Assembly: GCA_003132405.1 (NCBI GenBank)
Contig: PKXQ01000107.1
Span: 53,600 to 117,599, forward strand
Source of the DNA: Acidobacteriaceae bacterium
Lineage (GTDB): Bacteria > Acidobacteriota > Terriglobia > Terriglobales > Acidobacteriaceae
DNA length: 64,000 bases
Direction of reading: 5' to 3'
Part shown: in pieces, positions 42,701 to 52,241 of the stretch
Position numbering within the stretch: the first letter of the stretch is position 1
Layout: every line of letters begins with the position of its first letter
Position numbers and translations under genes: made by a program
The notes under the pieces: generated by a model
What the model was told of the DNA's origin: nothing
Databases searched by the model: none
What the model saw: only the letters and a program-made list of their open reading frames with translations

Positions 42701-45193
42701 AGACAGGCCGCGCAGGTGCTTACGCTTGATGCACGTGACCGAGCCGTGCTTTCGGCAGTATTGTCAGTTGGTCAAGCGTCTGAGGTGGTTGAGGTCACTG
42801 GGGCGAGTGTACAGGTTGAGACCGCCGACGCGATGCTTGCTGCGCCTGTGGCCGGCGTGGGCGGCGGCATTGGTGCAGGCCAAGGCGGCGGTGCTTTCAG
42901 AGCCGGCAAGGTTAAGGACCTGCCGCTCAATGGCCGCGAGTTTGATCGGCTTGAACAGTTTGCGATTTTGAAAAAAGCGCCTAACAGTGCGGTCCTAGCC
43001 AAGGAAACATCCGAAGCGCCTGCTGCGCACGTGCGCTCCTATTTCCCCGAGGCGCTTTACATCAATCCCGAAATCATTACCGACAAGGACGGACGCGCCA
43101 GCATAGTGATTCCGATGGCGGACTCGATCACGACGTGGCGCATGGCGATGATTGCCTCGACGCAACAGGGAGCGCTCGGCACGTCTACATCGAGCCTGAA
43201 GGTGTTTCAGGATTTCTTCGTCGATCTCGATTTGCCCGTCACGCTCACGCAGGGCGATCGCGTTTCGATTCCCGTTGCCATTTATAACTACTCTGATTCG
43301 CGCGGCGATGTGAACCTGCAGCTCCAGGACGGCGATTGGTTCGCGCTCGTCGACGATTTCGGTGAGAAATCTGTCGCGGTAGATTCGGCTCGCGTGGGCA
43401 GTTCGCAGTTCACTCTCGAAGCCAAGCGCATCGGCAAATTCAAACTCACGCTGGCAGCGCGCATGAAGGGCGGGCATGATCGTGTCGACGTTGCTCGTAC
43501 CGGCGACGATCGTGCCGATAGCGATCGTGCGGACATCGTGGTTCGAGAAATCGAAATTATTCCCAATGGCCGCGAGCAGAGCCTTGTCTTTAACGGGCGC
43601 CTGGAAAATGCGGTGCAGCACGAGCTTGATTTCCCTGCCAGCTCGATTCCTGAGGCAAGCAAGATTTTCGTGCGGCTTTATCCCGGTCCGATGAGCCAGG
43701 TGGTGGAAGGGATGGACGCGATTCTGCGCATGCCGAATGGATGCTTCGAACAGACTTCTTCGAGCACTTATCCGAATGTGCTGGCGCTTGACTACATGAA
43801 GCGCACCAAGAAGCTGACTCCAGAGGTGCACGCGAAGGCGGAGGGATTCATCGCTAATGGTTATCAGCGATTGCTCACCTTCGAAGTGCCGGGAGGCGGG
43901 TTCTCGTGGTTCGGCAGCGCGCCGGCCAATAAGATTCTTACTGCTTACGGCTTGATGGAGTTCTCCGACATGTCGAGAGTGTACGACGTCGACCCGAGGC
44001 TCATTTCGCGAACGCAGGACTGGCTGGCGAGCCAGCAACAGGAAGACGGCAGTTGGAAGCCGGACACGCAATTCATCAATGAAGGCGCAACCAATCGCTA
44101 CAACTCTGATGTGTTGCGAATTACGGCCTACATCGCGTGGTCGCTCAAGAGCACCGGTTATCAGGGATCGGCGGTTGAGCGGGCGAAACAGTTTGTGGAA
44201 AAACACATGATGGCCAAAGTCGATACTTACACGCTGGCCATCGTCGCCAACTTTGCCGCTGATTACGGCGCCGACCGCGAGTTCACGCGGCAGGCGATTC
44301 AGATCCTGCTCGATGCACGGACCGAGAAAGACGAGCAGACTTGGTGGAACGCAGAGGAGACGAGCGTTTATGCGACCGGGCCGAGCGCCAGCGTAGAGAC
44401 GACGGGCCTCGCGGTACAGGCGCTGCTACAGTCGGGCGAAGCGTCGGCAACCGCGCGCAAAGCTCTCACCTACATCGCGTCGAAGAAAGATGCTTATGGA
44501 ACCTGGGGCACTACGCAGGCGACGATCATGGCGCTGCGTGCTTTGCTGACTGCCACGGAGAAAGGCGCAGCGGATGTACGCGGCACCGTGGTAGTCCTGC
44601 TCAACGGCAAGCCGGCGGAGAAGCTCGAACTGACGCCCGAAAATAACGATTTACTCCATCAGTTCGTGTTCAAGAACGTCGACGCGCAAAGCGCGTTGAC
44701 TGTCTCTGCAGTTCGAGGGAAAGGGCGGACTTGCCTATCAGATCGTGGGAAGCTATTACCTTCCCTGGGATGAAAAGGCGGCGGGCGAGCCACTTTCAAT
44801 CGATGTTGCTTTTGACCGCACGCATCTGGCGCAGGACGATATCGCAACGGCGAGTGCCACGGTCAGAAACAATCTTGCGAAACCGGCCAACATGGTGATG
44901 GTCGATCTCGGCATTCCTCCGGGGTTCGATTTGCTTAGCGAAGACTTGCAGGATTACCAGGAGAAGAGCGCGCACCGCAAGAGCGGCCATCTGTCGAAGT
45001 TCAGCCTTACGGCGACGCAGGCGCTTCTATACTTCGATTCGCTCGCTCCCGGGGATTCCGTCACATTGAAGTATCGGCTGCGCGCGAAGTATCCAATAGG
45101 GCTCGGACCTTCAAGTCCGAGGTTTATGAGTATTACGACCCGGAAATAATTTCGGTTGCTCGTCCGGTGCAGTTGGAGGTGCGCAAGCGGTAG
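39794..45193 (+). CDS. Alpha-2-macroglobulin family protein, C-terminus frameshifted
   Basis: A giant exported protein of about 1,799 residues when two frameshifts are repaired. After a membrane or signal segment (LLLLAVFLTTAGVVSLQTF) come serial macroglobulin (MG) beta-domains (for example LLTSEKPLYQPGQTIHVRAL near 250). The thioester site is GCFEQTSS with Cys1317, followed by the helical thioester domain (WLASQQQEDGSWKPDTQFIN). Bacterial homologues trap proteases at the cell surface. Residues about 905-1060 carry an insert: a carboxypeptidase regulatory domain and the motif KDLPLNGREFDRL of Oar-type TonB receptors, at the bait region. The continuous frame ends at 44773; QFEGKGGLAYQIVGSYYLPW continues in a second frame to ~45105 and VYEYYDPEIISVARPVQLEV in a third to 45193. 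Confidence 0.9.
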
Positions 45194-45230
45194 AGCCGCC
45201 TCCGATCATGAGGCGTTGTACACTTCTCAG

Positions 45231-47531
45231 GTGATCGTCAAGTACAGCCTATCTCTGGATGACTATGTTGAGTCGAGGTTGGCGTATCGGATACGCATGG
45301 CCCGAGGCCGCATGCTGTTCCGGAATCTTTATGGACTTTCCTGCCTGGCAGCCATTCTTGGCATCTACGTCCGTCTTTCTGGATATCGCTGGTGGGGAGA
45401 GGTTCTATTTCTCGTCGCCGGTCTTTTGCTGCTGGAGCGCGCGCTTCTGTGGCGACTGAGAGCGGCGTCTGTCTACCGGTCTGACGCTGGAGTTGGCGCT
45501 GGTTTTCGCGAACCGGTTGAGCTGAAGATTGAGGAGAGTAACTTAGTCCGTACCTCAGTCCGTACCTCAGCAGCCGTAAGTGAGGAGATTCGCTGGGCAA
45601 ACATTTTGGCCTGCCACGAAACCACGAATCTTTTCCTGCTCCAACTATCGTCTGACAATGTTGAGGTGCTTCCCAAACGGGCGTTTTCACCGGGAGATCT
45701 TTTTCGCTTCCAGGAGCTTCGGCAAAAAGAACTGATTGTCAAAACGACTCGCGAAAACCCGGATGTTGTCTTCCTCAGGTTTGTGGTGAGTTGGGGGCTG
45801 ATTGCGGTCGTGGTGATGGCGCTCTTGATCGGGTACGTCCATAATTTTCTTTTTCAACTTCCTCGGGCTGGACAGGCGGGTCAATCTTCTGTTCCTGGGA
45901 GCCAGTATCGACCAGTCGCGAAATCGGAGCCGGCGCGAGCCGCAGAGCTACGCGGACGCGGCAGTGTTTATGTGGTTCCACTCGGCCCGATAAAGGCGGT
46001 TGCCGTGCCATCGTTGCTGGCGGAACTTCGCAATCGGTACGGACTTCAATTGCAGCTCTTGCCAATGATTCCGCTTCCCGCTTGGGCGGAGAACGCGCCG
46101 CGAAAGCAATTTGTGGCGGAGGATCTGATCACGGCCATGAGGCTGGCATATCCCGAACTGGAAGCCGATCCGCAAGCCATCGTGATTGGGTCGACGGATG
46201 CAGACATGTATATTTCCCAGCTCAGTTGGTATTACGCATTCAGCTTCCGGGAAGAAGAGCGTTTCGCCGTCATTTCCAGCGCTCACCTTGGCGAGAGCGA
46301 GGACAACAAGCCTGTCGGTGCGGACGTTTTGCAGAAGCGGCTTACCAAGGTATTCATACGAGACATTGGGATTCTCCACTATCGTTTGCAGCCCAGCCAT
46401 GACTACAGCAGCATTCTGTATCGCAACATCGATGAGGCGACAGATCTGGACGATATCGGCGACGACTACCTTGAAAGTGACGTAATCGTGCGCGCCAACC
46501 TGCACGTAGAGAACGGTGATCCGTGCTTCATCGTCCGACATTATGTTCGGCATTACACTGCGAAGGAGAGAGAGCGCCCGGACTTGGGAGTAGTGGACAA
46601 CTGTAACGGATATTACAAGGAACTCGATCTCGAAACAGTGCAGGTCGACCTTCGTTACGGATTGTTACTCGATCAGCGTACGGATTTCTGGATCGCAGAC
46701 AAAAATATTCCGCTGGAATTAACTCGGGTGTTGCGTACTCAGGATTCGCGGTCACGCGCTTTTGGGATTGGGGGAAATCATAATCTCAACGTGTTTCTAG
46801 TCGGCGACAAATGGCCGTTTACCTGGATTGACTTGGTTCTCGAAAACGGCGGCCGGTCTCACTTCCGGCGATCCAACTGGGGCTTCGGTTATTTGGACGC
46901 ACGCTACACAAACCGTGATATGAGCGGAAGTAAGTTTGCCGGTTCGAGGATCGATTGGGTTTGGCCGGGGTGGACGCTCAAAGGCAGCGGCATGACTTAC
47001 GAGTTTCCGGATCCGGGCAGTTCGAGCCGTCCCGAGCAGGGGGCGCTAGTTGGGATTAAGGCATATGACGGCGAGCGGCTTGCGCTTGTCCGGAATGCCT
47101 CTGGAAACCTTCTGCGGGCGCGATTGCCGGATCAGAATGAACTGGCATTCACATACGACCGGCAGAACAGAGTGACTGGGATTTACGAAAAAGGTCGTGG
47201 CCATTTCGAGTATTCATACGATGCGACCGGGCATCTGGCGCGAGTTAAGGATGCGGATCAGCGAGTAACCGAGTACGGATACGATGAGGCGGGGCGCATG
47301 AATCGCATTGTCCAGGACGGGAAAGAGGTCTGCACGTTAAAGTATGACGGGGGTGACAGGGTGAAGTCGGAAACACTCGGCAGCGGCCGAACCTACCTCT
47401 TTGAGTACTCGCTCGATAACAGGGGTCAGATCTCGCGGGTGGACATCACGGACCAGACTGGACTGGTTCGCAGGGTTCGACTATCTAACGTGGAATATAC
47501 CCTCGACGAGTTAGTCAAGGCCAAGTTCTGA
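45231..47531 (+). CDS. YcxB-like / degenerate archaemetzincin-like / YD-repeat composite protein
   Basis: About 766 residues from a GTG at 45231, chosen because the longer frame overlaps the true end of the macroglobulin gene. Residues 1-185 resemble YcxB-like proteins: two membrane segments, then an EEIRWANILACHETTN-VLPKRAF pattern. A third membrane segment lies near 205. Residues about 235-420 resemble archaemetzincin (VVPLGPIKAVAVPSLLAELR, VIGSTDADMYISQLSWYYAF), but the HExxHxxGxxH zinc site is replaced by FIRDIGILHYRL, so it should be inactive as a metalloprotease. The C-terminal 200 residues carry YD repeats (LAFTYDRQNRVTGIYEKGRG, FEYSYDATGHLARVKDADQR). I know no protein with this order. 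Function unknown. Confidence 0.75.
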   Translation: MIVKYSLSLDDYVESRLAYRIRMARGRMLFRNLYGLSCLAAILGIYVRLSGYRWWGEVLFLVAGLLLLERALLWRLRAASVYRSDAGVGAGFREPVELKIEESNLVRTSVRTSAAVSEEIRWANILACHETTNLFLLQLSSDNVEVLPKRAFSPGDLFRFQELRQKELIVKTTRENPDVVFLRFVVSWGLIAVVVMALLIGYVHNFLFQLPRAGQAGQSSVPGSQYRPVAKSEPARAAELRGRGSVYVVPLGPIKAVAVPSLLAELRNRYGLQLQLLPMIPLPAWAENAPRKQFVAEDLITAMRLAYPELEADPQAIVIGSTDADMYISQLSWYYAFSFREEERFAVISSAHLGESEDNKPVGADVLQKRLTKVFIRDIGILHYRLQPSHDYSSILYRNIDEATDLDDIGDDYLESDVIVRANLHVENGDPCFIVRHYVRHYTAKERERPDLGVVDNCNGYYKELDLETVQVDLRYGLLLDQRTDFWIADKNIPLELTRVLRTQDSRSRAFGIGGNHNLNVFLVGDKWPFTWIDLVLENGGRSHFRRSNWGFGYLDARYTNRDMSGSKFAGSRIDWVWPGWTLKGSGMTYEFPDPGSSSRPEQGALVGIKAYDGERLALVRNASGNLLRARLPDQNELAFTYDRQNRVTGIYEKGRGHFEYSYDATGHLARVKDADQRVTEYGYDEAGRMNRIVQDGKEVCTLKYDGGDRVKSETLGSGRTYLFEYSLDNRGQISRVDITDQTGLVRRVRLSNVEYTLDELVKAKF

Positions 47532-47618
47532 ATGACTACCGGCAGTTATTTCGTGCTGCGTTTGTAATATTCCTGTGGTAGCATCAACGGTCCAATAACC
47601 TCTCTTTGAGGTGCTGCT

Positions 47619-48437
47619 GTGGCGAACGACTTGCGGCCATTGAGTCTTGGAGAGTTACTAGACCGTAGTTTCTTTCTCTATCGAAAAAACTTTCTGCTGT
47701 TTGCCGGTATTATGGCGCTTCCGCACCTTGTGCTGCTGGCCTTCCAACTCGCCGGTGTCGGCTTGCTACTGTGGAAAGGCCCGGGCGCAAACCTGCTGTG
47801 GACCCTGGCCACTTATGCTCTAACCTTGGGGGTTTCCGCGGCGTCGCAGGGAGCGACGGTCATTGCGGTTTCGCATGTCCACCTGGGGCAGCCAACGTCA
47901 ATTGCTGAGTCGTTCGCCGGCATCAAAGGTAGAATCCTCTACCTCGCGTTGATCATGATCGGCTATTGGATCGGGATTGGCGTCGGTCTCATACTTCTGA
48001 TTGTTCCGGGCATCATCCTGGCGTTGATGTGGGCGCTCACAGTTCCGGTGGCGGTGATCGAAGATAAGGGTCTGCGGGATGCGGTGAACAGGAGCGCGGA
48101 ATTAACGAAGGGTAATCGCGGGCGGGTGTTCGTGATCTCTGCACTCTATGCAGTGCTTCTCTATGCGATTTATATGGCGTGGATGGTACCAGTATTGGCC
48201 GTGACCGGGATATCCGCTCGAGCGCACCATACGGTTGGAGTTCCGTTATGGACGCAGATTGCACTTCCTCTCGGAAGTTTTTTCAGTCAGTGCCTGGCTG
48301 GGCCTTTGATGACCATCGGATTTTCTCTCCTTTATTACGACCAGCGAGTGAGGAAAGAAGCTTTCGACCTGCAACACATGATGGCGACGCTCGACGCAAC
48401 TACGCTGGACGGACCCGCGACCGCGGTTAGCGGGTAG
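47619..48437 (+). CDS. Polytopic membrane protein of the DUF4129/MoxR cluster
   Basis: A 272-residue protein with an amphipathic N-terminus (RPLSLGELLDRSFFLYRKNF) and about six hydrophobic segments, resembling the glycerophosphodiester phosphodiesterase membrane-domain/YciC-like group. The ELLDRSFFLYRKNF opening is typical of this family. It starts with GTG at 47619, with GAGGTG upstream, and is followed 5 bases after its stop by the DUF4129 gene, so the four genes to 51491 are one operon. In other Acidobacteria these genes sit beside MoxR, DUF58, RDD and SpoIIM genes, whose joint role in envelope maintenance is only suspected. Confidence 0.8.
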   Translation: MANDLRPLSLGELLDRSFFLYRKNFLLFAGIMALPHLVLLAFQLAGVGLLLWKGPGANLLWTLATYALTLGVSAASQGATVIAVSHVHLGQPTSIAESFAGIKGRILYLALIMIGYWIGIGVGLILLIVPGIILALMWALTVPVAVIEDKGLRDAVNRSAELTKGNRGRVFVISALYAVLLYAIYMAWMVPVLAVTGISARAHHTVGVPLWTQIALPLGSFFSQCLAGPLMTIGFSLLYYDQRVRKEAFDLQHMMATLDATTLDGPATAVSG

Positions 48438-48442
48438 CTTCG

Positions 48443-49417
48443 ATGCGACATTCCATGGCGATCTGGTTCGTACTGGTAATGTGCCTGACGCCTCCGATGT
48501 CGCGTGCGCAACAGGCGGAGGCGCATGAATTAACACCGGCGCCACTTACTCTTGCACAGTACATTCAGGCGCTGGATGATTCGCTCAGCGCTGTGCGTGC
48601 TATTAAAGGAGACGCGCAAAGGGCTGCCTATGTTGCGCGGAACCTGCCTGCGGCGTGGAAGGTGGAAGCGGACGGTAAGATCTTCGAAGTCTCCGCGGAA
48701 GCTGTTCGTCGCGATCTTGGCGCATGGCAAAAGAAGCCCGAAACGGCCGCGCTTGATCGGATCCTGCAGCATCTCGAGACTCTTCGTTACCAGGCCGCGG
48801 CGTATGAGACACCGGCGCCCGAGATTACGTCTCGACGTTCCTTGCTAAACGGTATTCTCGCCCGCAGCGAGTTTCGCAACGTTCACGGCCAGACTTGGCT
48901 TGACCGGCTTAAGCAACGGCTTACAGAGCTGTTGATCCGGCTGCTCGGTCGAATGTTTGCCTCGTCGGCGATTCCTGTCATTAGCGACATCCTGGTATAT
49001 GGCCTGATCGGCGCTGCCGTGCTGGGGCTTGCCTATTGGATGTATCGGTCGGTGCGCAATAGTGCTCGCCTGGAGACGATCATGCCTGTGTCCGTGCCTG
49101 TGAGCGCGAAGGAATGGCCAATCTGGATCGCGCAGGATCGGGCTGCGGCCGCACGCGGGGAGTGGGCCGATGCTATCCATCTTGCGTACTGGGGAGGCAT
49201 TTCCTTTCTGGAAGCTCAAGGATCGTGGCGCGCCAACAAAGCGCGCACGCCGCGCGAATACCTTCGGCTTCTGCCCGCAACCAGCACCCATCAGCCGACG
49301 TTGCGTGCACTGACGATGCGTCTCGAAGGTGTTTGGTATGGGATGCAAACCGCGGGCGCTGATGGATTCCAAGAGACCCTCGCCGAACTGGTGAGGCTTG
49401 GGTGCCCATGCCAATAG
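48443..49417 (+). CDS. DUF4129 domain protein
   Basis: A 324-residue exported and membrane-anchored protein. It has a signal peptide (MAIWFVLVMCLTPPMSRA), a soluble periplasmic part, one membrane segment near residue 175-200 (ISDILVYGLIGAAVLGLAYW), and a C-terminal cytoplasmic DUF4129 domain (RGEWADAIHLAYWGGISFLE, RANKARTPREYLRLLPA, LEGVWYG). DUF4129 proteins are usually linked to MoxR and DUF58, as here. The ATG lies 5 bases after the previous stop, and the next gene begins 10 bases before this stop. Confidence 0.88.
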   Translation: MRHSMAIWFVLVMCLTPPMSRAQQAEAHELTPAPLTLAQYIQALDDSLSAVRAIKGDAQRAAYVARNLPAAWKVEADGKIFEVSAEAVRRDLGAWQKKPETAALDRILQHLETLRYQAAAYETPAPEITSRRSLLNGILARSEFRNVHGQTWLDRLKQRLTELLIRLLGRMFASSAIPVISDILVYGLIGAAVLGLAYWMYRSVRNSARLETIMPVSVPVSAKEWPIWIAQDRAAAARGEWADAIHLAYWGGISFLEAQGSWRANKARTPREYLRLLPATSTHQPTLRALTMRLEGVWYGMQTAGADGFQETLAELVRLGCPCQ

Positions 49418-50595
49418 CGCCCGCCGACCGAAAGATACTCCTCGTCGCCAGCGGCGTTTTTATCGTCATGATTGGCGTTGCGGCATTGCTGATACGCGGC
49501 ACCGATTCCTCGGAAGATATTCCCAGCGTTTATTCGGCGGGGTCGGGCGGATGCAAAGCTGCATTCTTGCTGCTTCAGGAATCCGGTTATCAGGCGCAGA
49601 CGTGGGAGCAGCCGCTGGCCGAGCTTTCTGCAGATGGAAAAGGAAAAACCCTCATTATTGTGGAACCAGCGGAGTTCCCGGCCCATGAGGAGCGGGAGAA
49701 ACTCGAATCATTCCTTAAGAGCGGAGGACGATTGATTGCTGCCGGCAGGTTCGCAAATTTTTACCTTCCGACAAACCATGCCGTGCCGGACCCACTGAGC
49801 GGAACGACGTGGAAGCGCTTCTCCGCAATTTCGCTTTCTCCCATCACGCGTGCAGCGCCTGAAATCACGCTGGCCCCGCAAGCCTATTGGACGCCGGGGA
49901 CCGGCGTGATCGGACTTTATGGTGAAGCCGAAAAGCCGGTTGTCGTCGAGTACAAAGTTGGCGAAGGCACAGTGCTCTGGCTATCGGGATCAACTCCGCT
50001 GACGAATGCGGGGATCAACGAACTGGGGAATCTGGGATTTCTGTTGACGGCGCTCGGAGGGCCTGAACAGACGCGGATTCTGTGGGACGAATATATTCAC
50101 GGGCACGAGCGCTTCGCGGCGACCGGAAAGAGCAAGGGCATGATCGGCTGGATCGGGCTGCAGCTTGCGCTTTTCGCGATCGCGATCCTGCTGGCCTACT
50201 CGCGAAGAAGTGGGCCGGTCTGGATTCCCGAAGGCGAAGTGCGCGTGTCTCCGCTGGAGTATGTACGCACGCTCGGAATGCTTTACGAACACGCGAACGC
50301 CGGCAGTATGGCCGTAGAGATTTCGTGTCAGCGCTTCCGATATTTGTTAACCCGGCGCCTCGGATTGTCAGTGAACAGCAGCGTGCCGGACCTGGCGCTC
50401 GCCGTGCATGAGCGGAGGGGACTGCCGGAGCTAGAGTTCGCCAATACGCTGTCCGAGTGCGAGTCCTACCGTTATGATTCCAAGGTTCCGGCCAAGACGG
50501 CACTTCGCCTGGTGCAGACTCTTTTCGACTACACAGTGCGTTTGAAGTTGGTGCAAACACCGGAGGGGGAGAAGACAGCATGGAAGCAGTCGTAA
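49408..50595 (+). CDS. DUF4350 domain protein
   Basis: A 395-residue membrane protein. One segment near the N-terminus (VASGVFIVMIGVAALLI) precedes a soluble DUF4350 domain: YSAGSGGCKAAFLLLQESGY, LIIVEPAEFPAHEEREKLES and FLKSGGRLIAAGRF, a ThuA-like or glutamine-amidotransferase-like fold without catalytic residues. A second membrane segment is near residue 260 (GWIGLQLALFAIAILLAY), and a helical C-terminal part follows. It begins at the ATG at 49408, inside the end of the DUF4129 gene, and overlaps the MoxR gene by 16 bases, so the three are translated together. Confidence 0.87.
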   Translation: MPIAPADRKILLVASGVFIVMIGVAALLIRGTDSSEDIPSVYSAGSGGCKAAFLLLQESGYQAQTWEQPLAELSADGKGKTLIIVEPAEFPAHEEREKLESFLKSGGRLIAAGRFANFYLPTNHAVPDPLSGTTWKRFSAISLSPITRAAPEITLAPQAYWTPGTGVIGLYGEAEKPVVVEYKVGEGTVLWLSGSTPLTNAGINELGNLGFLLTALGGPEQTRILWDEYIHGHERFAATGKSKGMIGWIGLQLALFAIAILLAYSRRSGPVWIPEGEVRVSPLEYVRTLGMLYEHANAGSMAVEISCQRFRYLLTRRLGLSVNSSVPDLALAVHERRGLPELEFANTLSECESYRYDSKVPAKTALRLVQTLFDYTVRLKLVQTPEGEKTAWKQS

Positions 50596-51491
50596 GACTG
50601 GCACAGCATGTGCGGCAGGAAATGGGGAAGGTGGTGGTGGGCCAGGAGGAATTGAAAACGCAATGCCTGATCGCGCATCTTTCTCAAGGCCACGCGCTAT
50701 TGGAAGGCGTCCCCGGCATTGCGAAAACTCTTGCGATCAAAGTGCTATCGCGCATTCTCGGTCTGGATTTTCAGCGGGTGCAATGTACATCGGACCTGAT
50801 GCCCGCGGACATTGTGGGAACGAAGATTCTGAACATGTCGACGAGCACATTCCAGCTTCACCGAGGACCGGTGTTCACCAACCTGTTGCTGGTGGATGAA
50901 GTGAACCGCATGCCGCCGCGCACCCAAGCCGCGCTGCTTGAATGCATGCAGGAAAGGCAGGTCACGATCGATGGAGAGCGGCACGTGCTTTCACCAAACT
51001 TCACCGTGTTTGCCACGCAGAATCCGGTGGACTTCGAAGGCACATATCCGCTTCCCGAGGCTCAACTTGACCGCTTTCTGGTGAAGATTCGCGTGCCCTA
51101 CCCGGAGGCGAAAGAAGAGATTCAGTTGCTGGCCGCCAGTCAGTTGATGCGCGATCAGAAGCGGCGCAGCCTGGTAGTTTGGATCACCGACTTAGCCGAA
51201 ACTGCGATGACTCCGGAAGTGATTGAGGCCGTCGCCAAGCTCATGCCTCGGCATTTGGTTCTGTTTGTCGTCATAGGGCAGCCCGATCTTCGCATGGCGG
51301 CCTCGCAGCGGCCGAAGAATGTCAGCGAGATGTATCAGGTTTCCGCTGCGCAGGAGGTGATTCATCGCCGCGAGCTTTTATTGGCGCGATTGCGAGAGCG
51401 CGGCGCTCTTGCAGTGGAAGCCGACTCTGGCGAGTTAGCTCCTTTATTGGTTAATTCCTATCTCGCGATCAAACAGAAGAGTCAGCTTTAG
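50580..51491 (+). CDS. MoxR ATPase fused to the end of a DUF58 protein
   Basis: Residues 1-180 are a MoxR-type AAA+ ATPase: Walker A LEGVPGIAKTLAIKV (near 38-52), Walker B LLLVDEVNRMPPRTQAALLE (near 103-122), sensor 1 VFATQNPVDFEGTYPLPEAQ and the arginine of QLDRFLVKI. After YPEAKEEIQLLAASQ the MoxR lid domain is missing. Residues about 200-303 instead match the C-terminus of DUF58 proteins: RRSLVVWITDLAETAMTPEV, MPRHLVLFVVIGQPDLRMA and LAPLLVNSYLAIKQKSQL. In related genomes moxR and a DUF58 gene are adjacent, so an in-frame deletion of roughly 1.2 kb probably joined them. Without the lid the ATPase may be inactive. GGGGGAG precedes the ATG. Confidence 0.85.
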   Translation: MEAVVRLAQHVRQEMGKVVVGQEELKTQCLIAHLSQGHALLEGVPGIAKTLAIKVLSRILGLDFQRVQCTSDLMPADIVGTKILNMSTSTFQLHRGPVFTNLLLVDEVNRMPPRTQAALLECMQERQVTIDGERHVLSPNFTVFATQNPVDFEGTYPLPEAQLDRFLVKIRVPYPEAKEEIQLLAASQLMRDQKRRSLVVWITDLAETAMTPEVIEAVAKLMPRHLVLFVVIGQPDLRMAASQRPKNVSEMYQVSAAQEVIHRRELLLARLRERGALAVEADSGELAPLLVNSYLAIKQKSQL

Positions 51492-52241
51492 CGGAAGATC
51501 GGCCTGCGCCAAAAAGATACCCGAGCAGGAGAACGAAAAGTGCTGCGGCCATGGCGAATTTCAAGTTGGTGGCGAGTGCCGTCCAATTTAATTAAGGCTC
51601 GAAGATTTTCGGCTATTGAAATCGCGCGCGAGATTTTGGCACAATTAGGATTAGAAAGCCTTGCGGGGCGCTGGTTTTGGCGGATTTACCGGCGGAAGTT
51701 CAATTCAACTTGCTTTGGGAACCGTTACCGGCCGGGGCGATTGGCCTCCGTCGCAGCGGAGATACCCACGCGAGTCAGTCGTGAAAATCGTGATCTAGCG
51801 GCTTTATTCGTTCCGTCGCGGCCTGTTTCGCCATCTCCCCCATAGCCTGCATCATGGGGGTGGCCAGTTCCTCACTGCGGCGCTTGAGTGAGGGAAAACT
51901 TTTTCAGTTGGAAGCGCGACAGATTTTTACATTACCGCAAGCGCCCTTCCTAAAGGGTCATCAAGTTGCGCATTATTGGTTGTGTCGGAAATGTGTCACG
52001 TTTATGACGTTAGGGTTAAAAGAGGGAGCCGTGGAGATCAAGTCTCTCCAGAGATGAACTGTGGAGCGACCGCAATCAGTCGGGATATGTCTGTTATGTT
52101 TTGATCCTTGGCTGGGTCCTGCCGCTGGAGCCGCGTTGCTCGTGGATCGGGTGCTCTTTGCGGACCAGGCTGGCTACGGAGAAGCCGGCCCGCTGCACCG
52201 AAAATAAAAGGGTTCATGCGAATATGTGACATAGCAACTGG
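51492..52241. other. 750-bp region without a recognised gene
   Basis: A minus-strand frame at 51469-51553 gives a short hydrophobic peptide (MAAALFVLLLGYLFGAGRSS), which may be a chance frame or a gene remnant. Two plus-strand frames (51540, 51854) have poor composition. The base composition is more even than in the flanking genes. It separates the truncated MoxR-DUF58 operon from glgX and may hold decayed gene remains. Confidence 0.4.

Noticed and set aside
42995..44206. 403-residue minus-strand frame over the macroglobulin gene
   Set aside because: Antisense of the thioester domain; arginine/histidine-rich with no domain.
51540..51845. Plus-strand frame of 101 residues after MoxR-DUF58
   Set aside because: No family, no ribosome binding site, tryptophan/arginine-rich chance composition.
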